From CAZKUN01 sp964555935 (lineage in GTDB: Bacteria > Armatimonadota > Zipacnadia > Zipacnadales > VGFC01), in the NCBI GenBank assembly GCA_964555935.1, contig CAZKUN010000309.1, positions 1-9,676 on the forward strand: a stretch of DNA of 9,676 nucleotides, in the 5' to 3' direction. The notes beneath the pieces were generated by a model. It was not told the DNA's origin and did not search any database. It was given only the letters and a program-made list of their open reading frames with translations. The position numbers and the translations under genes were made by a program. Shown here in pieces: positions 1 to 5,657 of this stretch (positions are counted from its first letter, which is position 1; each line of letters begins with the position of its first letter).

Positions 1-12
1 CCGTCCGTGCCT

Positions 13-30
13 GCGGCTCTCCAGAGCCGC
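13..30. repeat. Perfect inverted repeat (hairpin) upstream of the glycoside hydrolase gene
   Basis: GCGGCTCT at 13-20 is the exact reverse complement of AGAGCCGC at 23-30. A realistic fold is a 7-bp GC-rich stem with a TCCA loop. It ends 16 nt before the ribosome-binding site of the next gene and has no T-tract after it. It could be a terminator remnant of an upstream gene, a 5' UTR hairpin or a dispersed palindrome. The window starts too close to it to decide. Confidence 0.5.
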
Positions 31-56
31 CGAACCAGCCCTATCCGGAGACAACC

Positions 57-2288
57 ATGCCACTCGCATTCCTAGCGTGTGTCCTCGCGGTCTCATCTGG
101 CGCGGACGTCCTTTACGAGAGCGACACCACCGCGCTTCCCGTCGCGGGTCTGTCCCTCGCCGGCGCTGAGTATGCCATCGATGACGGCTGGCTCACCGTC
201 CAGAGCGAGAAATCGAACCCCTACCTCAGACTCGACGCAACCCACGACGGCGACGGCACCCTCCGCGCCACGATCCGCAACGCGCGCGAGTGCCATTGGG
301 CGGGAATTCTCGCCTGCGGCGCCTACCGGCTCGAGGTCAACAACCAGTTCGTCGGGCTGCGGCTTGTCTGCAGGATCGGCGACGAGTGGACAGTCGTCGA
401 CGAGGCCCCGAGTTACCAACTCTACCCGCACAACACGCAGGAGTTCGAACTCCGGCTGGCATGGGTGGGCGACCACGTTTACGGCTTCATTGACGACAAG
501 CTCCTAGTGGAGTACGACGACCCCGCGCCCCCCGCCCCGGGCGGCGACTTCGCCATGCTGAGCGGCTGGAGTACGGACTGCGCCTGGCGCGATGTCTCGC
601 TCGCCGATGAGGCCGATCTCTCCGAATGGCCGCGCGCGGCAATCCCTGACCCCAGCACCGACCTCGTCGAGGTCACGTGGGTTCGGGGCCTGCGGGATGA
701 CCAAGTCTACTTCGATGGCGAGGCCGCCGGTCTGACGTTTCGGCTGAAGAACCAAGCAGACGAGCCACGCACCATCTACCTCGGCATGGACGTGATCAAC
801 GTGTGGGACCGTGAAGTTGATTCGAAACGCAAGCGGATCGACCTCGCCGCCAGTGAGGAGCGTGAGCTAACCGTCGAATACGAGCCCCGCCGCCGCGGGT
901 GCTTCAAGGTCGCGCTGCGCGCGGGCACGAGCGAGAACGACCTCGCCTGGCTCGAGGACCTGGGCAGCTTCACCGTCGTCTCTCGCGAATTGTACGATCG
1001 GCCGCGCAATCCGGACTCGTACTTCGGCGGGCACATGGATGGCATCAACCTACAGTGGCACTTGGAGGCGGGCCGAAAGATCGGCATCCAGCGGGCCCGA
1101 TGCCACAATATGATGCAGTGGACCTGGTGGACACGCATCCAGCCCAGCGGCCCCGACGAGTGGATCTGGTTCGACGACGCGCAGAAGCTCAACGACGACC
1201 TCGGCTTCGAGACGATGGGCCAGTTCCTGTGCGTGCCGGATTGGGCGAGCACTTGGGCGGAGGGGGATCCAGGGCCGGCGCGGGCCTACGCGCCGAAAGA
1301 CTGGGACGCCTTCCGCAAGTACGTTCGCGAAACCGTGGGCCACTACAAGGGCAGCATCGGGATGTGGGAGGTCTGGAACGAGCCGCACGTCAGCGTCTTC
1401 TGGCGGGGCACTCCTGAGGAGTACGCCGAGCTGCTGAAGATCTGCTACGAGGAGGCCAAGGCCGTTGATCCGGAGTGCATCATCATGGGTGGGGGCGGCC
1501 CGACCGTGCGCCAACACGATTGGATCGAGCGCATGCTCGCGGCGGGCGGCGGACCGTACATGGACGGCTTCACGATCCACTATCTCGAAGCCGACATCGC
1601 CCGCGACCGCATGCCGAAGCTCCGAAAGCTGCTCGCCGACCATGGCATCGCGGGTCAGATCTACAACTCCGAGGAGAACGTCTTCAGCACGAGCTTCCTC
1701 GACCAGTGTCGCGCCGACCACATCGAACCCGAAGCGCGCTACCACTGCCGCAACGCTTGCTACGAACTCGTCCGCCGGTACATGGAGAACATCGCGGCCG
1801 GCGTGACGTGCATCTTCAACTACGATCAGGCCGATCCGTGGCGCTTCAAGGGGTTCGACAAGCCCCGCGTTGAGTCCGAGCGCGGCCCGATCTCAGGCGC
1901 CATGTGGGATGAGGGCCGCAGCTACCGACCGATGGCCGCTGCCCACGCAGCTCTTGCCTCGGCCATCGAGGGCAAGCAGTACAAGGGCCGGATCGACAGT
2001 GGCGACATGAGAGTCTTCCTCTTCGCCGACGACAGCACCGCAACGGCCGTGCAATACGCCGAGTTCGAGTCGTTCGCCCGTCGGGAGGAACTCCGCCTGC
2101 CAATCCCCGAGGGCGCGACGGCGGAGAGCTTCACCATCACCGACATCATGGGCAACGAGTCGGCTCCGGAGACCGACGGCGGAGAGATCGTTCTGCTGAA
2201 GGCGCGAGAGCCGGTCTTCGTGGCATGTGAGGGCGAAGAGGCGCTCGGGAATTTGCGCGCGCTGTATGCTGACGTTGTATTGCGGTGA
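57..2288 (+). CDS. Secreted clan GH-A-type glycoside hydrolase (GH39/GH5-like), multidomain
   Basis: This 743-residue protein starts at an ATG preceded by GGAG at 47-50 with a 6-nt spacer. Residues 1-16 form a short hydrophobic signal-like segment ending SSGA, so export is likely. Residues about 17-190 look like a beta-sandwich (LamG-like). Residues about 205-310 are a second beta-rich region. Residues about 320-650 are a TIM-barrel catalytic region, and the tail to 743 is again beta-rich. The catalytic call rests on WEVWNEPH, where E442 is the expected acid/base of clan GH-A. IYNSEE follows, with E539 or E540 the likely nucleophile about 98 residues later, a normal spacing for this clan. It presumably cleaves glycosidic bonds by a retaining mechanism outside the cytoplasm. 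I cannot assign a GH family or substrate. GH39 is the closest by feel, and a divergent GH5 or an unclassified GH-A family is possible. No terminator is visible after the stop. Confidence 0.85.
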   Translation: MPLAFLACVLAVSSGADVLYESDTTALPVAGLSLAGAEYAIDDGWLTVQSEKSNPYLRLDATHDGDGTLRATIRNARECHWAGILACGAYRLEVNNQFVGLRLVCRIGDEWTVVDEAPSYQLYPHNTQEFELRLAWVGDHVYGFIDDKLLVEYDDPAPPAPGGDFAMLSGWSTDCAWRDVSLADEADLSEWPRAAIPDPSTDLVEVTWVRGLRDDQVYFDGEAAGLTFRLKNQADEPRTIYLGMDVINVWDREVDSKRKRIDLAASEERELTVEYEPRRRGCFKVALRAGTSENDLAWLEDLGSFTVVSRELYDRPRNPDSYFGGHMDGINLQWHLEAGRKIGIQRARCHNMMQWTWWTRIQPSGPDEWIWFDDAQKLNDDLGFETMGQFLCVPDWASTWAEGDPGPARAYAPKDWDAFRKYVRETVGHYKGSIGMWEVWNEPHVSVFWRGTPEEYAELLKICYEEAKAVDPECIIMGGGGPTVRQHDWIERMLAAGGGPYMDGFTIHYLEADIARDRMPKLRKLLADHGIAGQIYNSEENVFSTSFLDQCRADHIEPEARYHCRNACYELVRRYMENIAAGVTCIFNYDQADPWRFKGFDKPRVESERGPISGAMWDEGRSYRPMAAAHAALASAIEGKQYKGRIDSGDMRVFLFADDSTATAVQYAEFESFARREELRLPIPEGATAESFTITDIMGNESAPETDGGEIVLLKAREPVFVACEGEEALGNLRALYADVVLR

Positions 2289-2397
2289 TCGCCGCCTAAC
2301 ACGGGTGAGAAATACCATTGAAGGCCATTTGGTCCCTTCCGGCTTAGGATTGATATTAGATATACCCGAATCCCGCATAAAGCATGACGGAATCGCG

Positions 2398-2426
2398 TTG
2401 ACAGATGGGCCGCTGTCCGGTATAGT
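2398..2426 (+). promoter_or_regulatory. Near-consensus sigma-70 promoter
   Basis: TTGACA (2398-2403, a perfect -35) and TATAGT (2421-2426, five of six -10 consensus bases) are separated by exactly 17 bases. Transcription would start near 2433. It lies in a stretch of about 50% G+C between the glycoside hydrolase stop and the assembly gap, and it points toward the DUF3892 and DUF4145 genes. That places it as the likely promoter of this pair, although the gap hides what directly follows. From 2289 to 2397 I see no gene, terminator or other clear site. Confidence 0.65.
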
Positions 2427-2449
2427 AGAACCCATGTTCGACTACATGC

Positions 2450-2459
2450 NNNNNNNNNN
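2450..2459. other. Assembly gap (ten Ns)
   Basis: Ten consecutive Ns mark a scaffold join. The true length is unknown, so an open frame read across it is not evidence of a continuous gene. It falls between a promoter and the first recognisable codons of the DUF3892 protein and so hides that gene's leader or first codons. The low-G+C sequence on both sides, unlike the outer genes, means the join itself should be treated with caution. Confidence 0.98.
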
Positions 2460-2466
2460 GAGTAAT

Positions 2467-2757
2467 GTGGATTGGTGGGTACACGAGGTCAGCTACGACG
2501 ACGACCATTCGCGGATTGTGTCGGTCAAGGCCAAACCGGTGATTGACGGCAGGCTCGGGGCAGACCAGATCCAGACACGCCAAACGGTGGTTGCAGCGAT
2601 CATCAGCGGACGTGTCTACTGGACTATGGTGCTCAAGGATGGGAAGTGGGTGTCCGGCGCAAAGATCGAGGTGGTGCCGATTGAGAGCGAGCAGTTCCTC
2701 AAGACCGAGCCGAACAACGTTAAGGAAGACAACCTGGGCGAGTTGCCCGAATTCTAA
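2467..2757 (+). CDS. Small DUF3892-type protein, 5' end uncertain because of the gap
   Basis: From GTG at 2467 this encodes 96 residues beginning MDWWVHEVSYDD. The C-terminus carries what I recognise as the DUF3892 signature: a FLKT-E-PNN stretch followed by KEDNLGELP at about residues 77-95, resembling the family's usual 'LRT..N....DNL..LP' ending. The function of the family is unknown. No signal peptide or membrane segment is seen. GTG 2467 is my preferred start because the family usually opens close to such a W-x-V strand, and GAG at 2460-2462 beside the gap could be the end of a Shine-Dalgarno site. ATGs at 2434 and 2446 are in frame only if the gap really is 10 nt. A strong promoter lies just upstream. 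The stop is 28 nt before the next start, so the two genes are probably co-transcribed. G+C is about 56%, lower than the carbohydrate genes. Confidence 0.7.
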   Translation: MDWWVHEVSYDDDHSRIVSVKAKPVIDGRLGADQIQTRQTVVAAIISGRVYWTMVLKDGKWVSGAKIEVVPIESEQFLKTEPNNVKEDNLGELPEF

Positions 2758-2785
2758 TCCAAACCTATGTGACAGAGGCACCGAT

Positions 2786-3388
2786 ATGCAGTTCACCGGC
2801 CACCGCAACATCAGCCGTCCTGATGGCAGTACCGATTACTCGTGGCACTCGTACACATGCCCCCACTGCCTCAACGCCGTGTCGGGGGCGGTGGTGGCAT
2901 TGTACGAGGCGGACCACGAGAGCGTCGCTTGGCTAATGTGCACCAACTGCGGCGACGCCGCGGTGAGTGCCTTGGACGGGTCCGTCTATCCGTCTGTCCC
3001 GGCCGGCCCGACCGTGGATGGGCTTCCGACCGACGTGGCCGCCGCCTACACCGAAGCACGGAAGTCATTCGGTGTCGGGGCCTTCACCGCGTGCGAGTTG
3101 GTCTGCAGGAAGATACTCATGCACGTGGCCGTTGAGAAGGGCGCGGAGGAGGGCAAGTCCTTCGCACATTACGTCTCGCACCTGGAGACCGCGGGGTACG
3201 TCACGCCCCCTATGAAGCCATGGGTGGACCTGATCCGGCAACATGGTAACGAGTCGACGCACGAGCTTCCTGCGCCAGAAGAGCGACGAGCCGAGAGCAC
3301 GCTCGTGTTCACGGCGCACCTGCTGAAGTCCGTATACGAGATGGACAAGATGACGAAGCTGTACACTCAGACCGAGGAGGGGGAGTAG
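2786..3388 (+). CDS. Zinc-ribbon and DUF4145-type protein
   Basis: This 200-residue cytoplasmic-looking protein starts at ATG 2786, preceded by AGAGG (2774-2778) with 7 nt spacing. Two CxxC pairs, C25/C28 in TCPHC and C52/C55 in CTNCG, form an N-terminal zinc ribbon. Residues about 82-186 are helical and match my memory of DUF4145: an opening AAYTEARKSF helix, a conserved CRKIL segment, then WVDLIRQHGNESTHE at 146-160. The R151...GNESTH159 element is the family hallmark and resembles the R-x-H motif of HEPN-type RNA-binding or RNase domains, but with seven residues between R and H. DUF4145 is found alone and attached to restriction-type enzymes, and its biochemical role is unsettled. It sits 28 nt after the DUF3892 gene, probably in one transcript. 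Zinc binding and co-transcription are inferred; the cysteines and spacing are seen directly. Confidence 0.78.
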   Translation: MQFTGHRNISRPDGSTDYSWHSYTCPHCLNAVSGAVVALYEADHESVAWLMCTNCGDAAVSALDGSVYPSVPAGPTVDGLPTDVAAAYTEARKSFGVGAFTACELVCRKILMHVAVEKGAEEGKSFAHYVSHLETAGYVTPPMKPWVDLIRQHGNESTHELPAPEERRAESTLVFTAHLLKSVYEMDKMTKLYTQTEEGE

Positions 3389-3447
3389 CCCGAAGAGAAG
3401 CGCCCATGCACTCGCCAGCGACCGCGCTCGCATGATTGGCCCGCACC

Positions 3448-4716
3448 ATGCTCCGCCGCTTCTCGCTCTATGGATTCCTCAAGAACCAGCAATACTACGC
3501 CCCCTTCATCATCCTGGCGTTCCGGGAGAAGGGGCTGAGCTTCTTCGCCATCGGCTTGCTGGTCGGGTTCCGGGAGCTGTGCGTCAACATCATGGAGGTG
3601 CCGACCGGCGCCATCGCCGATCTCTACGGCCGCCGGCGCTCCATGATCCTCTCGTTCGTCGGCTACATCATCTCATTCGCCATCTTCGCAGTGAGTGATG
3701 TCGTGTGGCACCTGTTCGCGGCGATGTTCTTCTTTGCCATCGGTGAGGCGTTCCGCACGGGCACGCACAAGGCCATGATCCTCGATTGGCTGAGACTTCA
3801 GGGCCGCGAGAACGAGAAGACCAAGACCTACGGCTACACGCGCTCGTGGTCCAAACTCGGTTCCGCCGTCTCGGTCATCATCGCCGCGGGGCTCGTCTAC
3901 TACACGGGGCGCTACAGCGACATCTTCTGGCTCGCCATCGTGCCGTACTGTCTTAGCATCGTCAATTTCCTGGGCTACCCGGCCGAACTCGATGGCAGAT
4001 CCGAGCAGAAGGCCTCGCTCGGCAACGTGCTGCGCCATCTCATGGAGAGCCTGCGCCAGGTTCTCCGACTGCATCGCCTGCGTCGCGTGTTGCTCGAATC
4101 CATGGGCTACGAGAGCGCCTGCAAGGTCGCCGGCGACTACCTCCAGCCCATTCTCAAGCAACTCGCCATGGGGCTGCCCGTTCTGCTGGCGCTTGGAGAA
4201 GACAAACGCACCGCGCTCCTGGTCGGGCCCGTCTACTTCGTGCTGCACGCGGCATCGAGCGTGGCCTCGCGAAGGTCGCACAAGGTGGTCGACAATCTCG
4301 GCGGCGAGGGGCGCGCCGCGAGTCGGATGTGGCAGCTTACCTTCGCGATCTTCGCCAGCCTCACGGTGGCTCTGCTGACGGGCACGGTCTGGCCCGCGGT
4401 CGTGCTGTTCGTGGTGCTGGAGCTGGCGAGGAACATCTGGCGGCCGATCACCATCACGCGCGTGGACAACGAGACCGAAGCCGGACGCGGCGCGACGATG
4501 ATGTCGATCGAATCGCAGGCGAAAGCGCTGGGGACAATGCTGCTCGCGCCGGTCGCGGGCTTGGCGGTCGACCGATTCGCGATGAGCGAGGATGCGCCGG
4601 CGTTCTGGGTCGTCGGGGTAATCGGACTGCTCGTTTGCGCGGTAGGGGCGGTCATGCCGGCGATGGCGCCGCCTACGCCGTCCGATCATTCCGAGACCAG
4701 TCCCCCCCAAAAGTGA
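3448..4716 (+). CDS. Major facilitator superfamily transporter
   Basis: From ATG 3448 this is a 422-residue polytopic membrane protein, near the usual size for a 12-helix MFS permease. Hydrophobic segments recur along its length. The loop after the second helix carries GAIADLYGRRRSM, matching MFS motif A (G-x3-D-x2-GRR). The mid-protein loop (about residues 185-220) is basic and helical, as expected between the two six-helix halves. The ligand cannot be read from the sequence. Sugar-product import or drug efflux are both possible, and carbohydrate neighbours only weakly favour the former. TTG 3436 is the only other upstream start, since an in-frame TGA at 3433-3435 blocks anything earlier. 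Neither start has a good ribosome-binding site. The last 44 bp, encoding a polar tail PSDHSETSPPQK, overlap the 3' end of the opposite-strand hydrolase gene. It starts 59 nt after the DUF4145 stop and may receive read-through from that transcript. Confidence 0.88.
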   Translation: MLRRFSLYGFLKNQQYYAPFIILAFREKGLSFFAIGLLVGFRELCVNIMEVPTGAIADLYGRRRSMILSFVGYIISFAIFAVSDVVWHLFAAMFFFAIGEAFRTGTHKAMILDWLRLQGRENEKTKTYGYTRSWSKLGSAVSVIIAAGLVYYTGRYSDIFWLAIVPYCLSIVNFLGYPAELDGRSEQKASLGNVLRHLMESLRQVLRLHRLRRVLLESMGYESACKVAGDYLQPILKQLAMGLPVLLALGEDKRTALLVGPVYFVLHAASSVASRRSHKVVDNLGGEGRAASRMWQLTFAIFASLTVALLTGTVWPAVVLFVVLELARNIWRPITITRVDNETEAGRGATMMSIESQAKALGTMLLAPVAGLAVDRFAMSEDAPAFWVVGVIGLLVCAVGAVMPAMAPPTPSDHSETSPPQK

Positions 4717-5518
4717 CCTTCTCCCCCACTGGCCCGATCCAACACGGGATCTCGGGGAACTTCGCATCCAAGAACGCGGCAAATGCCCGCGGGTCTCCGG
4801 GGTTGCTCTCAAACATGTCGTAATGCGTCGGCACCACCAGCCGAGGCCGAAGATCGCCCGCCAGATCCACCGCTTCCTGGTACGTCATGTTGCCCAGACA
4901 CCCCGCCCGGAATCGCTCGGCATCGCGTCCATTGATCGGCACGAACATCGCGTCCAGCCGACGCCGCTCCAGGGCCGAAACGAGCCCCTCGTATACGAGC
5001 GTATCGCCCGAGTGGTAGAAGCACGTGCCGTTGACCTCGAAAATGTACCCCAGGTGAGGGAAGCCCAGGTCCGTCTCGTCGAAAGATTCGTGCTTCGCCT
5101 TCACGGCCGTGATGGTCGCGCCCGCGACGACCGCCGTCTCCCCAGGCCGCAGCCCAATCACCGATTCTCGGGCGCAGCCAAGAACTACCGCCCGCTCGAC
5201 ATGGGGGTTCGGGACGATGAACTTGCAGTCGGGTGAGGCCTCGGCAATTCCGGGGATCGACTCGGGGTCGATGTGGTCGCCATGATCGTGGCTGCCCGTG
5301 CAGATCGTGGCGTTCGTTACCGCCTCCGGCGACAGGGGCGACCGCGTCTGACGCGTGGGGTTCTCGGCGAAGTAGGGGTCGATGTAGATGACCGTCTCGC
5401 CGGCCTTGACCACGAAGCCGTGCTGGCCAAGCCACCAGAACGCGGCCTTACCGTGCATCGTCTCGGTCGCGTTGATATCGGCAAGCAGGTCGCCGTGGAA
5501 CTGCGAGACGTCGGCCAT
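4673..5518 (-). CDS. UlaG-like metallo-beta-lactamase-fold hydrolase
   Basis: This 281-residue protein is a metallo-beta-lactamase-fold hydrolase. SHDHGDHID gives the metal motif HxHxDH with H77, H79, D81 and H82. Further likely ligands are H143, D172 in YHSGD, and H232 in PTHYD. The opening WWLGQHGF, the YHSGD strand and the late MTYQEAVDLAG...VVPTHYDMFESNPGDP run parallel L-ascorbate-6-phosphate lactonase UlaG, which suggests a lactonase or phosphodiesterase-like role on a small cytoplasmic substrate. No other ula genes are nearby, so the ascorbate pathway is not supported. There is no signal peptide. The start is fixed by ATG at 5518-5516 with an excellent ribosome-binding site. It is divergent from the esterase gene and converges on the transporter gene with a 44-bp overlap, leaving no room for a terminator between them. 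Family assignment is firm; substrate is unknown. Confidence 0.88.
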   Translation of the reverse strand: MADVSQFHGDLLADINATETMHGKAAFWWLGQHGFVVKAGETVIYIDPYFAENPTRQTRSPLSPEAVTNATICTGSHDHGDHIDPESIPGIAEASPDCKFIVPNPHVERAVVLGCARESVIGLRPGETAVVAGATITAVKAKHESFDETDLGFPHLGYIFEVNGTCFYHSGDTLVYEGLVSALERRRLDAMFVPINGRDAERFRAGCLGNMTYQEAVDLAGDLRPRLVVPTHYDMFESNPGDPRAFAAFLDAKFPEIPCWIGPVGEKVTFGGDWSRNDRTA

Positions 5519-5521
5519 GCC

Positions 5522-5532
5522 ATCACCTCTCC
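5522..5532 (-). promoter_or_regulatory. Strong ribosome-binding site of the UlaG-like gene
   Basis: Read on the minus strand this is GGAGAGGTGAT, followed by GGC and the ATG. GAGGTGAT is an eight-base match to the complement of the usual 16S rRNA 3' end. It is the strongest Shine-Dalgarno site in the window and settles the start of this gene. Confidence 0.8.
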
Positions 5533-5657
5533 ACGCGTGTACTACTCAATATTCGCCGCCCCCACCCAATCCCCTTGCGCTTCCGCAGGCTATACCGCTC
5601 GGCGCGGGGAACCGCCCTTCAGGTCAGCATACTTGTCGATCGGGGGGTGTCCCGCTC
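5533..5657. other. Divergent intergenic region between the UlaG-like and esterase genes
   Basis: This stretch must hold the promoters of both flanking genes, but I find no convincing -35/-10 pair on either strand. TATACC/GGTATA at 5591-5596 is the most -10-like element and lacks a properly spaced partner. A run of six G at 5642-5647 could act as a G-rich ribosome-binding site for a TTG start at 5658. No terminator or clear operator is seen. Confidence 0.5.

Noticed and set aside
1050..1745. Minus-strand open frame (231 codons) inside the glycoside hydrolase
   Set aside because: It covers the catalytic barrel region with WNEP on the other strand and is a shadow frame.
2227..2466. Extension of the DUF3892 gene back to 2227 through the Ns
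   Set aside because: It would overlap the end of the glycoside hydrolase, run through a strong promoter and depend on the gap being exactly 10 nt; the translated leader has no family resemblance.
2492..2504. Short GAC triplet run
   Set aside because: It encodes an Asp stretch (YDDD) in the DUF3892 protein and is too short to count as a tandem repeat.
3673..4812. Long minus-strand open frame (379 codons) opposite the transporter gene
   Set aside because: Its translation is Arg/His/Asp-rich low-complexity text typical of an antisense frame in GC-rich DNA, while the plus strand encodes a clear membrane protein with MFS motif A.
4673..5518. Naming the metallo-hydrolase ulaG and inferring an ascorbate operon
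   Set aside because: The similarity is at family level only and no ascorbate transport or other ula genes are in the window.
5388..5657. Upstream extension of the esterase to 5388 or 5517
   Set aside because: The extension lies opposite the start of the well-supported UlaG-like gene and its ribosome-binding site, and reads as low-complexity Pro/Ser/Thr text before the evident signal peptide.
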